From Gymnogyps californianus (Eukaryota; Chordata; Aves; Accipitriformes; Cathartidae): 64,000 bases of DNA. The translations under genes were made by a program, and so were the position numbers. Location: positions 31,661,502 to 31,725,501 of the forward strand of contig NC_059477.1 in the NCBI RefSeq assembly GCF_018139145.2. Reading direction: 5' to 3'. This document shows, piece after piece, positions 48,301 through 62,600 of the stretch. The notes beneath the pieces were generated by a model. It was not told the origin of the DNA, searched no databases, and worked only from the letters and a program-made list of their open reading frames with translations. Position 1 is the first letter of the stretch. Each line of letters begins with the position of its first letter.

Positions 48301-51300
48301 TGGTTCACAAGAGAGCTAAATCTAATGAGTAGTTGTCTTTTCTGGGATTTCCCCCAGTTTCCGTGTTTATCTGCCTTTTAGATGAAATCTTCCTTCCCAA
48401 ATTTCTAATTTCCTAATGCTTTGATACAGAAAGGCTTTACCCATACACACAATCATAAATGAATTTGTTTAATGCCTTGAAATAGCAGGGGGGAATTTCA
48501 GAAATAAGGCTGCTGGTACAGATGGCATTAAGTGTCATTTTGCTCTTTAGTTTTTACCTTCACTCCTATAAAGCCGATCAGAAGTAGGATTTGTTTAAGA
48601 GAATAAGTCTAGTCATCTTCCTTCCTTGTAGTTGAATTTTAAAGCTGATGAAAAGCTTTGAAATTGCAAATAAAAATGACCAGATCTAATGGAGAGAGAA
48701 AAAAGGAAGAAGAAAGGAGTGCTGCTCTTGCACTGATGCGACCCCTTCCATCCAAGTAGATTTGCAGTGTCTGGGATTTCTGCCTTTTTCTACAGTTGCC
48801 TTGAAGGCGAAGGGCAGCGGCAGCTCAGGAGTGGATGGCACGTAATGTTAGGTGCCAGCCTGGAGGAGGTAGCAGGGGCTCCGTTTGCTCGTCCAGGGGA
48901 GGTAAGCCAGGTGTCCATCAGGAACACTTTGCAAGTGTAGTTATACTGACAACGTGGTCCTTGTGTGGATGCGATTTATATGGGCAAACTCTGCCTTTGC
49001 AGCATAGATTTTCAATGCCTTCCTCCTGTCTCTATCATAACCTGTCTGTGCGGTTAATGCTAATTCACAGTAAAGCCCTTTTATTTTCCTGTAGGAGTGA
49101 CCATGCAGGAAGTGCTATGCCAGTCTGAAAAAAATTCCTTTTTTAAGCAAGCTCTCAGTTCCTAACATAAACCCATTTAGTCTGGTGTATTGCATTAGTT
49201 AAATGGTCTGCATTTCTGAATTAAAATCCACTCTAGTGCTTGGGTGTACGAGCCTGGGCTCCTGTCTCAGTTTCATCCTAACCGTGTGTATTCCATGGGT
49301 TTTGCCTAGAATTGCTCATTAACTGTGAATCTTCAACGTTGCTGCTTTTCAGCCTAAAATGAAGAGTAAGCGAGCTAAGATTTAATGTAAAGTTACCTCC
49401 ATTTTCCTGCATTCAATACTTCATTTAAAACATCCTCTAGCATGCCCTCTAGGCCTATAGTGCAGCTAAAGGTCATAAAACAGGCGCCAAGGGAACACTA
49501 CAATGTTCTGCAGCGTCTGTGTGCCCGTGGGTGATACATTCAAAACCTGCTTTCACAAGGATCTTAGATTAGTGTGAACTCAACGACAGTGGTAGTTCTC
49601 TTGTGTCCCAGGTTAGGACAGTGTTCCCACATAGCAGGTTGTGTGAGTTAGAGGAGGTCTGGATGAATCTGATGAGGAAAGCTGCTGCTTTGCAAAGAGA
49701 GTTTGAGTGTTCGGCGTTTCTAGAAGTTCCTGGAAAGCCTTTGGTAGCTCCTGTGGATGTGTTCACCTTATTTGTGTGCAGGTATGTGGGCTGCTGAGTG
49801 CCTCTTATGAATTTATATTTCCATTGGAAGTACCATTCATTATAACTTCTTGACTTTCTGCAGGGCTGGAGCTTATAATTTTTTCCCTTAATTGTTTTTG
49901 CTCGGCAATACCTGTTACCTTTTTGTCTTGGGTTTCTTTCTGCTCTTTGGCTCACTCTTGCTTGCAGTGAGAATTAATCTCATGGGTTTTAATTTTTGGA
50001 AAATACTTCTTTTTAACCTCTTTCCTATAGATTTCTGGCTTCTCTAATTGACTAATGGGCACAGGGAGTTGTTTGTATTGGGTGACGAGTGGTGCTGGGT
50101 CTCCGCAGCACACGGATTATTCTGTTTGCATTCCTGGCACGTTCCAGGGGAGCATTTGGAGCAGAATGCTGCGATCGCCTCGTGGGTCACAGGGAAGCTT
50201 TTTGCTGCGTTCTAGGGTGGAAAATCAGGCCCTATATTCAGATGAGACTCTGTCCTGTCAGTCTGCTGATCCTAATCTTTAATTCTTTCCAGCAGCACGT
50301 TGTCTGGTTTTGGTTTTCATGCTCCCCAGTCCCTTAAAAGATTCGAGCTTTTCATCTGCCGCATTGTTTGAGCGGCTTATTTGTTCTGTGCTATGGAAAC
50401 CTGTTGCTATTGTTACTTCTTTTATAAGATAATTTCCATCAGGAACCTAGAACGGTGGCAAAATGTTGCTTTGTTTTCAAAGACAAATCTTGTGTTTTAA
50501 GCTTCCTGTGCTGATTACTTCTGCATTCGTCTCCTGGGTCCTGTTCCTATTTTGGTGTCTGCAGGTTCTTAAACCCCACTCACAGTATCAAAGTGCCTGT
50601 CTGCACGGAGAGCTGCTTATGGGCTTTTTGTTCGAGTAGATGCAAGCCATTACCATCCAGCGGCTGCTTAGTGCAGCTCTTTGGAGAAGTGCTCTTGCAA
50701 GCGAGGCTGATGGTTTGAGAAGTGATTTTTTTTCTTTTTTTTCTTTTTTTTTTTTCCTCTGATTTCAGATCTGTATCAAGAGAGTGATACAGAAAGGTCT
50801 GGGATCATTAGAGAATATGAGGAGCCTTACAAATGTGACATAGCGTCAGCAGCAGTAGTTGTGGCAGCTGCCACCCCGGGGTGGAAGGGGGGAGTGAGGA
50901 CAATGGGGAGGCGATGCCCGCAGTCTGAGAGGAGGAGAATTTTGCAGGGGTCGGTCTGTTTTCATTTGATCGGCAAAGTACACAAACTGCTGTAGTGTAA
51001 ACGGATCACACAGTCCTTGTTGGAGGGTGGGACTGATGACTGCAAGGAGAGGAGTCAAAATCCCATATTGTTCCCAACAATGGCTAATGAATTGCATTTT
51101 TGATTTTGAAACCTTGTAGGAGCACATCTAACTACAACTGACTGTTAATGACTTCCTCTTTTAGATTATGTTTGCAAGTGCAAGCGTGGTTTTTATTTTT
51201 AGGTGGCTTGAGGAAATATGTGGGGTTGACACCCCTTTTGCTGCGTTTTTGGGTCACAAGCTCAATTAGTTGTTTGGCAGGATCTCAACTCCATGCTTTC

Positions 51301-53571
51301 TCAGGATGTTCATCAGTCTTGTTGTCTGGAGAGGGTATTCTATGGATGGTAGCCAGAGGGCATTGCAGAGGCTGCGCATTGGGCTGGGAAACCCTGTTTG
51401 ATAATTCACTTCTGAGGGCTGGTCTGAAATTGCAGGTGCACTTCCCTGAAGTTATAACTGGAGTTGTTCTCTTGTACGATGGTTTTCACCATAACATAAA
51501 AGAATGAAAGCAATTAAACAACAGAGACAATAATGAGAGAGTGTGCTGGTAATAAGATGACAGCTTTGACTGGTACCTTCCAAAGCTTTTTCCAGTGTTT
51601 GGGAGGCTTGCTTTGTAGACAGCCCTTTTTCTGCTCTGCCAAATCGCCCTGCTCTCAGAGCCTGTTCCTCCTCCTTACCTGCTCAGTCTTGTCTCTTCCA
51701 GCTGTTGGGACAGTGACAGCGTTTGTCTGTACAGCCACTGATGTAACAGAGCCTCCATTCCGTTGGGGTCTACAGGCACAACTGTGATAAATTATGCTTC
51801 AGTAGTCCCTTATATGTGGGTTGTTGAGCCCTGTTTCAGATGGAGGGATGTACAGATAGAAGAGATAAAATCTGTTTACAGATTGTGAGGTCTGTGGTTC
51901 ACGTGTGGTTACATAATATGCTGATAGAGGAGTGAGATAGTTTTTGTGCAGGCAGATTTACTGACCTGCTCACTTCAATTGATGCTGTCAGTGTTTTTAT
52001 TAATTACTTCTCTTGTGCCTGGAGACACTGTAGGTATGGATGAAAAAGAAGGCTGGGTCCACTCTGTGTTGCAAAGTGTTAGCATATGCCAGTACCGTGG
52101 CATCAAAGTGATGTGGCCACACAGCACATGCTGCTATTACGCTGGCAACTGGAGACGTGAACTTTTTTTGGATGGCATTTTTGTAATTTCCTAAGAGGGG
52201 ATTTGACAGTCATTCCAGATCCTTCCTCCCCAGAGGCTGATGTGGTTATAGGGCTGTTTTCCCTTCTTGATGAGAAGCCAATGGGAAGCATTATGTGATA
52301 AGGGAAATAATTAGGGAGCTGCAGAAGATCTTATCTGTGCTCGTGAGAGAGAATGGTGCTGAGGATGTTCGGTCTTACCCTGCTGCCTTCAGGACCTGCC
52401 AGGACAATATTTGAATTTGCCCCAAGGAGAATGTTTTGCACTGCCACCTCCACGCACCGTTTCTTACTGAAGATCCATCCGGCTCGGACTTGTTTTGTTT
52501 TTAGAAACCAATGTGGACTTACTGCAGCCAAATTCCTGGATCTTATTTTGTGTTCCTCCTGTCTAGCTTTGTCCTCTGTTCTTTCTCTCTCCAAATTACC
52601 TTGACACATTGCTGCAAAAGCCTTTCTCTGGGTTGCTCCTGCCACTGGGAACTGCCATCAGTATCTGTCACTGCTTCTGCATCCTTATGACCGCGAGCTC
52701 CCAGGCCTGTGGGCAGCCCTGCACGGGCAGAGCATCCTGCGCCGCTCCTGAGGAACGCCTTGTGGCACGTCCCCTTCAGGTGCTGGCTTCACTGGTGGTG
52801 AGCCAAAGGAGGTCAGATCTCCTTCACAAGTCCCTCGCCCTTCTCCTGCCCCAGTAACAGCTGTCTGCCTGTGCACAGTGATTATTCATGCATGCTAACG
52901 CTGACAAGGGACCCCAGAGGTTTACAGGGAGCGCTCCGGTCGGGCTTCCTGCCAGGTCCATCGTAACCCCAAACGACAGAAGTGTCTCCCAGTAGAGGAG
53001 AAAGGGGTGAAGTGTTCCTGTGATGCACGCTGTCTTTGTTGTTATTTAGACTTCTTGCTTAGTTAGGTCAACTTGGATCTTTCATTTTATTGTTCTTTTT
53101 ACCAAGGTACCATTTGTCTTCGCTTCTCCAGCAAAGGAGCGTTTTGGAGCCCCAGTTTGGTTTCATTGGAAGGGGGAGTGTGGGGAACATGTCTGTGGGA
53201 GTGGAAGGAAGACGTGCCATCGTGCCACTTAAGGTTTGACCTTATTACCACATAGACAGCTGCTGGTTAGGCCCTTTGTGGTATTGCACATAGGCTGATG
53301 TTTTGGATGATTTTCCACTGAGATAAAACTGGATGATTTGTAGGACTGCCTGCAGGCAAAGGAGAGGTCCCTTCAGCAGTAGCACAGCAGGGACTGCGAG
53401 GGTTTGAATTGCTCTGGACAGAAATGCCACAAGGCAGCCAAGAATTGACCTCACCTCAAACCAGTATTTCCTCAGCCTGGTGCCTTGTCTGGAGTGTCTT
53501 GGCCTGCGTGGTAGAGTGCTGATTTTGGGGGTGGTTTCTGGCTTTTTAGGTTTTGGGGTTTTGCTGGGTTT

Positions 53572-53611
<40 letters not shown>

Positions 53612-56600
53612 TTTCTTTTAGTCTTTATAACAAACTCTTACACTGCCTCTTCAAGTGGTATAATTAAATTGCAAGAACCGGAGTCCTAATTACCCTCTCC
53701 CATGTGAGAGTTGAGGAGCTCATCTTCAGAGAGAGGCTGTTGACTGAGATCCAAAAGAGACAAATCTGTGTTGATATTTACTCTTATTAAAGATGATGGT
53801 CATTACCAAGCGATATCAGAGCAGGTTGCTCTTTGCAGGTTATTTTTGTCTGGCTGTAAGTGAAAGCAGAAGGAAAAGCAGAACAGGTCCATCTCTGCCA
53901 TCTCTATATGTCTCCTTTTCTGGCTTTTCCAAAGAATCGTTAGTATAGCATCTGAGCTGGTGGGTCTGGCATGTGCAAAAATCTGCACTGATGCATGAAA
54001 AAATTACTGATACATATTTAGACACTTCCTATTCTGGGAATTTCCTCTCTTCCATCCCTTGCATCAGTGCAGATAGCGTGCATAAACACACTAAACTCCC
54101 AGTGCAGCGGTGCAGAGAATCTGCCTGCTAAATGCTAAGAGACATACTGGAGCAATACAGTTGCTTTCTTTCCTATGATAGTGGATGTGCATTCAGGCAG
54201 CTACGTGAATCTCTACAAATGGAGCAATCCTGAAAGCACGGCAGGCTTAGATCCTGTTTCCTTCCAATGAAACAGCTGTTCTTATCTTTCTTTTTTTTGG
54301 TAGGAACTCATGCAAACAGAAAATGAATTGGTAGGAGTTGTTAGCTGCTTGCTCACAGGTACATCTCGTTAGTAATGTTTTGTAGCCTTTTTCCACTATA
54401 AACCTTGCAGAACTTTTCTAAGATGATTATCCAGATCTCTAAATGACACATAAGGAAAAATTACACTTTTTTTCCCCACATGGTTTGAACTTGCACCAAA
54501 TTGGTGGCACAACTGGGAACAGAATTGTCTTGATACCCATTTTGGTCATCTGCTGATGCCAGAGCACTTGCACATCCTGGGGTTTGACAGACCCTGTTGC
54601 TGGAGGTAGGTTTCAGCATTACACTTGTTCATATCAACCACCTAACAACTGTCTTGGCAAGGCTGAGATGGCCACAAATATATGTGTATCCTGGAAACAT
54701 TTGGGAGTGTCTAGAAGAGCATTTACAAATGTTGACTGTGGTGCGGGCTGACTTTAGTTAACGGTCTGGCAGTCAGCTCCAGCAGGGCCACGAGGGCTTC
54801 TCCGTACCTCTAGATCTGTCTGGGGTAAAAGACGGGAGGATGAAACTGGTGCCACCTCCTGCAATTCCGTGACCTTTTGAGTTGCTTAGGTTTAGCCCAA
54901 GGGACCATTGGAGGACTGCAGGTGAGAGAAGACAGAATGTTTCTGGCCCCTGGGTTTGATGTTGCTGCAGACTTTCTGTACAAACTCCAGGTGGCAAACC
55001 AGCTTTTCAGCAAAACTCCAAATCCAGGCTATTTGTTTCGTAATCTAGTTTTGTTACAAGGAGACATGTTCACGTTATTCAATGAACAGATGACATGTTT
55101 TAGCTCCACCTTCCACTGCAGTCTGGGCAAAACAAAGATGCAGCAGATAACAGGAAAATAACTGTCTTCTCAGGCTCAGATCTCCAGCCTCCTGGAGAAG
55201 CAGAGAAAGTGCTTACGGGTTACAATGACTAGCTTTGGCTATAATTTGAAAATGCAGAACTGACATGAATTCGGTAAGACTCTTCAGATAAACATGCTTC
55301 TATACAACTGGAATTACAGGTGCTCCTTCCTGGTGAGGTAGCTGCATGCTTTGTTAGTTCCTTAAAATGCTCACTTCTGTCTTCAGCGTAGTATTCATAT
55401 TTTGATGCATATGTCCATAGCACACCCCTCCTCATTTCCACCTACAGTAAGCATTTGGGAAGTTTCCACAAAGGCATGCTCTCATCCGCAGCACACTGTG
55501 AACTTACCGTTTGTTGTTCCTCACATTTGCAGAAAGGCAGCTGGAGAACATTGGGAGAATTAGCACCAGTGCTGGCAGCAGCACTTAATTTGGTGGGGCT
55601 CTTGCAACCCTTGCATCTCGGTGTCTCTAATCAGTTTAAACTTGATGAGTTTTCAGTGTTTTCATTTTCTAAATTGATTTATCTGTGTAACAGGTACAAG
55701 TTGTCCTCTGCTGGGAACAAGTTTCCAAGCTTTTTAATCTTGCTGTTTGTCAATGCAAAGAATAGTCTTGTCAATGTGAATCATCCTCTTGTCTTTGAGG
55801 TTGTGCTGTTTCACTCATCTCCCCAGGTCTTTGACTGACTTCATATTCACTTCAGCTTGAAGTATCCTTATAGCTTCACTTCCGCATTGTTTAGGACAGC
55901 AGCTAGGCCATGAAGACCCTTCACCTGCCCACTTAAGCAAATGTATATGCAGTTTTCTCCCATGACCCTTCTCTCTTCTTCAACTCAGCCTAATCTGGTG
56001 CTGGAAGTGATTCACTCTCATTCAGTTTGAAAGCCACCTCCAGCAGGTCTGTCTGCTGTTCCGTGCCTCCTTCTTCAGGAGCTGTGGCAGATAGTCTATA
56101 CCTCCACTTGCCAGGTGTGGCTCCAGGACACATCCCTCATACATAGGGTGAATGGGGTCGTTGGGCTTGGGGCTCCAAAATTTGAATTGGTTTTTGTTTT
56201 CTGCAGGGCCTTTTAAGGCTAGCCACTTGTGATCTGGGCTTGGAGATACCATTAAGATGTTTCTTTTTGGTTTTGCGTTATCTTCTGGCAGATATAAAAG
56301 CTAACCAGCTCTTTCTCTTTGAATCTTTTCACAAACAGTGCTGTTTGACCACCGCCCTAACAGTAGCACGATCTTCTTGAAAACTTGACTTCCTAAATTT
56401 TATGTTAATCCCATGGACAGAAGGTCTGCTGAGGTACTCGGACATGCTAGAAGGGGCTGCTTTGCTACTGATTAGGGCTTGGCTTTGGAATGTGGTTTTA
56501 ACACAGTTCACTGTGTCCTGACCAAGCAGAGAAATTAAATTGGCTAATGCAGCTTTCCACAATGTTTGTCCCACAAACTTAGCTGAACAGCTTCCAAATG

Positions 56601-59600
56601 ACTGTTAGTTGCAACTAATTGCTGATGAGGAAGCACAGCAATGAGTTTTCAGAACTGAATGCATTTGATTTCCTTTCTTATAACCATTTTTCTTCCAATA
56701 TGTGTTTTTTGCAGTGATACTGAAAGCCGAAAATTATGCAAGAAGATGAAAGTAGATCCTAATTCAAAGGAGAAAGGAGTGGAATTACTCCATTATAAGT
56801 GAGTGCTGGGCTGGGATTTGTAGTTCCTAATTGTTGATGCCCCTGTTAGGACCATTCGTTCTCCTTGCAGCTCCATACTGCTGCAGCATGAAGACTTCTT
56901 ATTTTTTATCCTTTGACATGTGAAATTGATTGCTGTTTCTTCAGTTTGCGAGCATGTGTTGTGACAGAAGTTGAGATAAATTTATTCTGCTTTTGAATAG
57001 AGTACACTAAAAGCATGAGCAGGGCCTGGGAGAGATGCCCAATGGACTAAAACTACCCAATGCCCAGGGCTGATGCCTGAGATTTGAGCCCTCTTACTTT
57101 CTCTGTCACGTGCCTGCTGGCATGTGCCTTGGGCAAGTTGCTTCACCTCTCTGCCCTTGCTTTTCTGACTTGAGATAGTACTTCATAAAGTAAGTGGAGA
57201 AAGGCAAGTGTAGCGAGACAGCAAGAGATTTTCTTCCTGGAAATAATAGGAGTGGGAGTACTGTTAAGTGTAAGAGACACCAAGCAGCTGCATCTCCATC
57301 TCCAAAGATCATGCCTTAGTAAATATTCTTGTTAAAGTGTCAGGGAGGAAATTATTTACTAGAAACCTGTTTGCTTTACACTCTGTTTTGCACCCTCCCT
57401 TTTTTCTTACTCTTTTTTTCCCCTTAAATTACTGTACTGTAAATTCTACTTAGTTCTGTGGCTTCAGCAGGGTAATGATATTTTGGTTAGTGAGAAGTGA
57501 GGAAGAGCAGCTGTGTGATATCCAGCAACATTACTGTAAGTTAACACTATTCCCCACTCCTTGTTCAACAGGGACGGTGCATTTCATACTGAATATAACA
57601 GAGCGGTCACATTGAAGGTAAATTTAAATATTTGATTATTATTCTTTTGGTTTTGCTAGATATTGGGGAGACATTTGTGGATTAAAAACGGGTGTTGGTA
57701 CTTTTTCATGCTGAAGGCATGAAAGGGAGGGGGTTAATCTTCATAAACAGCTGTCAGAATGACCTAAGGTTTTTGTGTGTGTATGTGTCTGCCAACCACA
57801 GATCCAGGAAAATTGTGTATTGTTAAAAAGATTGAACCCATGTTGAACATGTGATGTAAATGGTGAGTTAACTTGCAGGCTGGTAACAAATAGGAATTTT
57901 CTTGTTTTGATTACAAGGTGCTATTAATGGCAGTATAACTAAAAGTATTAGCTGATATACTGCATTTTGATAAGGAGTTCTCTGAGGTTTTTAGGTTGTG
58001 TGTTTATAAACTTTAGAGAGCTGAGTGGCCTTATCTTTTATGGGATTATGGAACCACAGTTCCTATGGATGTGCCCTGAGTGCAGCAGGGGTAAAATGAC
58101 CTTCCTTCTTCTCCTGCAAACCTTGACACAAAGCAACAGAAAGCAACGTTCTGTGAGGGCAGTGGAAGGAAGAAGACATGAAACGTGAAACAAATGTGTA
58201 GTTCTTGATGATTGTGGAAATGGTGAACTAAAAGCACAGTAAGCAGGCCGAAAGTGTGCAGCCTTCCTCTGCGAAGCCCTGGTGAAGCGCTGGGAGTATT
58301 CTCACGTGAGGCTGCAGCCCTGCGATGACTTGGCTTCCAGAAATGACTTCTGTCCAGCTCTTGATGCTCAGTTCCCATTTCTCTTCCTCCTCTAGCAGAC
58401 GTGGGCTCTGCACCATCGTTGGTCTTGTGGAGGCTTGATGACACCACCACAGGCTGACATCATTACATTTACTTCCCCTTTCTGGCTTGCTCAGGGGTTT
58501 GGCCTGGGATGGAGGAAAGCCTGTGTGAGATGCTACATGAATCTAGGTCTGTGAGAGTGGCGGTTCCTAAGCACGCTTGCTCTGGACTTTCCTTTTACAG
58601 CCAGAGTTGTTGTGGGATAGCTGATGGGGGGACTGTCTTGGAAGCGTGCCCTGGCTTGAATCATCCATTCAGCCTGCACTTGGGGTCGTCATGCAGGATT
58701 CGCCCGAGGTGAGGAGAGTAGGACTGTGTATCTTCCCATCTCCTGCAGTAGAAATCTCCCCTGGCACTAGGAAGGGCAATGTTAGGTACCCAGCCTAGTC
58801 AGCAAGTGCCTGAAGCTCCTTCTGTACTTGGTGAGGAAATCCACCTGGTGAATTTTTTTTCCCCTCTTGGTGGGTGGTAGGACGAGGGAGACTTGTTAGT
58901 CGCCTGAATTTGGGTGGTTTGAACAATGCATGACATGTCTTTCCTGCCTTCCATGAAGTGCTGCAACCAGGAATTAGTGCTGTGACTCTTCCTTACAGAT
59001 CGGATCAACTGGAAAGCACCTGCAGAGCCCCAGGGAGCGTTGGGCTGAGAGGCAATCGTAGCACAACAGGAACCATACCATTTATTCCTTCAGTTGTTGT
59101 TTTGTGATGAGCACTTCCCCCTTCCCTTTTGCCCTGCCTGCTGGGGAGAAGGAAGCAGCGTCCCGTGGACAGGCATGTGGGATTCCAGTGTGAGTGGAAG
59201 AGGGGTTTTGAAGCTCCCTCACTCTAGGAGCTCTAGTATTTCTTAATTTAACTGCCCCTGTGAAACCAGCTGCTAATGATTTACAGGTTGGACAGTGCAT
59301 CAGAGCTGGGCAGTGGTCAAATAACTCAGCTGAGTGTTTACTTGTTCTGCTGCTCACAGCTGCCTGAATATTTTCTGTAGTTCTCCCTCTATACCACTTC
59401 TTCTCCTTGCTTTCTTCTGTTGAGGCAGTGACCTTTCTTTCTTTCTTTCTCTCAGCTGTGTTTGTCAGGAGTCTCTCAGTACATTACAAACAGTGAGCAG
59501 CAGAACAACACAGTTACGTAGGGTATCATACTCATTTTACGGACAGGTGGACACACTGAAGAACAGGGAGGTTAAAGGATTTGTTTCACATCATTCAGCA

Positions 59601-62600
59601 AGCTTGTGGCAATAAAACTCGGATCTTCTTTCCAGGCATCCAGTAGACATATTAATATATGTATGACATTTTGGAGAATGATGGACACAGCTCTGAAGAA
59701 CTGTAAAAGGTTTCTTCTGAAGTAATTGGCAATTTCATAGGTGTAGCTGATCCAGCTGATAGTGTACTCAGGTTTTTAAGAAAAGCTTTTAATTTCTTAA
59801 AGTAACTAAATCTTTATGTAATTAGCAGAGATGCCCTTGTGGGTTTACTGTTAGAAAAATGAGGAATAAAGGATAGCTCAGTGTTCACAGTGGGAGGAAG
59901 TTAGCAGTCAGAACCTCCTGCTGCTGAGACCTGTGTTAGGATCTGAGCTGTTTGGGGTATCTGGTAAAGGGAGGTGGACTGCAAGATAAGAAAGTTCAAT
60001 GATGCAAAATTATTAGGAATAGTTTTAAAAAAATATTTCCAACTCTTTGCAGAAAGGCTTAGGTTCTCACAATACCAAGTGGCTCGTCAATATGAAAGTA
60101 GGAACCTGCAGGGTAATGAACATGAGAGGGAAGGAAAGGACACAGCTCCAACTATGCTGGAGTAATGCAGACTATTGTAATGCGTTTTGAATTACCAGTC
60201 AGGACAGCAGTTGGCTTGAAAATATCGGCCCTGTGCATAACAGCATTTAAAAGTCAAATGATTAGGAAAGGAACAGAGAATGGAAGAGGAAATGTTATTC
60301 CACCATCTGAGTCCATTGGGTTCCTTCATCTTGTGTCTTGTATGTGATTCTGGTTGCCCCATCAAGTGAAAGGTGTGGAAGTACTGCAGAAGGGCAGTGA
60401 GGATGATCAGAGGCACAGATGGCTTGAATATTTATGTGAAGATTCTTGGGCTTGGAAAAAAGGACAACTGGAGGAGATTACGATAGGTATTTGTATAACT
60501 GTGAGTACCTTGAAAAAGGGAATGATTACTTATTTTGCCTCCAAATTTGGGTGCAAACAGTGGCATTTTGGGATGGCTGATTTGAAACGAGTAACTGCAA
60601 TGTTTAAAAAAAAAGTTGTGGAACTCGTAGCTACATGTTGTGAAAGCCAAGAATTTAGGAGTCTTAAAAATAGTTTTAGATAGTCATAAAGGATAGATCC
60701 ATTGATAGTTAGCAAGCACAGAGGTCCAAATACAACAGCTGGTGCAGAGTCCATAAACTTAATTACTTTTTGCCAGAAATTGAGAGCATGTACCAGTGGA
60801 TTCTATATAAGAATGGTACTAGTATAGTTTTTCCACAAGTATCTGTAGTCAGCTGCTGTTGGAGACCTAAGCTTAGATCTGTCTTTGATCTTAACTGATA
60901 CGTCTGTTCATACGTTGCTTTAGCCACACCATGTCCTAATCCTCAATAGTACCATAAGGCCAGTATCCAGGCTGTGTTTATTACATGATGAAGCCTTTTC
61001 TGGAGTATAAAGTACAGAGAGAGTTTTACTCTCCTTCTAAAATGGAGAAAACTCATTGAAGTACAAATCTGCTCAGTACTAGCAAAGGGAATAGACTAAC
61101 CCAATAAATTGGTCCTGCTCTAAACTCTGAATCCTTTTCAAGTTTGCTGTTGTAAGGAGTGTGTGTGTGTGAAATCAAGGGAAGTCTTTTTATTAGCATC
61201 CCTACTGCATTATACTTCAAAGGAGTGAAAAGTGCAGGGATGTGTTTCTGTGTGTGTGTGTGTATATATATATTTTTTTTTTCCAGGTTAAAACCTAGGT
61301 CCATATATGATAGCCAGCTATTGTGCTGTTAAAACTTGCTTGCTTTTAGCAGCATAGACTGGATGAAGCCATGTCCTGTATTCTGCTGAATCGATGTTTA
61401 AGGTTCAAAGCTGTTGCAGGGGTTCGGGCAGCAGGTTACATCCCAGCGTGGCTCTGTCAGTGCTGCAGGGTCAAAGTGCGTCCTGACCATGTCATGACAG
61501 AACAGGAGCGTAGCTGTTTCTTCAGCGTGGGGGTTGCTGTGGCCTGGACCTTGCTCTGGTCTCTAACCCAGCAGCCTGAGGACCACTGCTCTTCTGTGAT
61601 CAGAAAGTGCTGTGGTTTGTTTGGGGGGGGTTCTTTCCTATTTAAAGGCACACAGGAAGTTCTCTTCACCGCATGGAGTAATGAGTGCAAGGCAACGTAC
61701 TGCCTGCTCCTGCCAGAAGACATTACACATCTAATTTTTTCTGTCTTGGCTGAGAGGGAGAGGCTGGATGAATTAAATCTCTTTAATCCCCCATCCTCTA
61801 ACCACATCCGTTTCTACATCACTGAACCTGGCATGCAGGAATTCTTGAAACTAGCAGAGTCAATTGCACTCATTAGCCATTTAAAATGTTGACCCCTCTC
61901 TCCTCCTCTCCAGTGTGTAGTTGAGGTCTGTGCAAACTGAGAGTGAGCAGAACTTGATGTAGCTTTCCTAAATGTAGAACATCTCCGCTGTTTTGTCCTC
62001 TTCTCTCCTTTCCCCATATATTGTTAAGTCTTCTTAGGGCATCATTTGGGATGTTAATGCCTCTAGTTTTAGAGCTTTTTACAACTGTAACTCCATTATA
62101 AATGACTTGATTTTATTTTTTTTTTTCCTAGCTAGCTCCTTTCTCTGCTAATGCCATATTAAAACAAATTTCTTCTCCTTGCAGTGTTTGTGGTCCCAAC
62201 ACTACTACCTCACCCCTTAGGTCTTCTTACTGTGTACATTAAATGCTTTGCTTGCTGTCTAGTGACTAATATATGCTGCCTCTTGTGATAAAACAAATCT
62301 CTTCAATGTTAGCTGTGCAAGTAGACAGAAACATAAATGCAATAAATGGATCCTGCTGTAAGCTCTGAATCCTCCCGAGCCTTGCAGTACCAACTGAGAT
62401 GCAGGAAAATGAGCTGAACTCCACTATCTGTTGATAAGCTATTGGGATGTTGTACCAGAGCAGCCCTACCAAAGGCAGAGAAGTGGCAAAAGTGTCTCTG
62501 AGACTGTTTCAGTGGCATGTGTCACCAGGTGTGCTGCTAACCTGCTCTTGAGAAGGCGGAGTACAAACCTAGGCTTTTAGATGGCTATTCTTGGCATGTG

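Larger units (their letters stand above)
42850..56714 (+). other. PDIA5: PDIA5 intron 3 (13,865 bp)
   Basis: A GTATGT...TTGCAG intron, phase 2, the longest complete one here. It holds the poly-T (45329) and poly-C (53573) runs, the 34-bp-period repeat, a T-rich tract at 50726-50755 and two adjacent CACGTG E-boxes at 44296-44308. Little of it is recognisable as repeats. No nested gene was recognised. Confidence 0.9.

Noticed and set aside
61371..61892. 173-codon open frame in intron 5
   Set aside because: No known domain or signal; it lies inside a spliced intron in AT-balanced DNA, and the sequence looks random.
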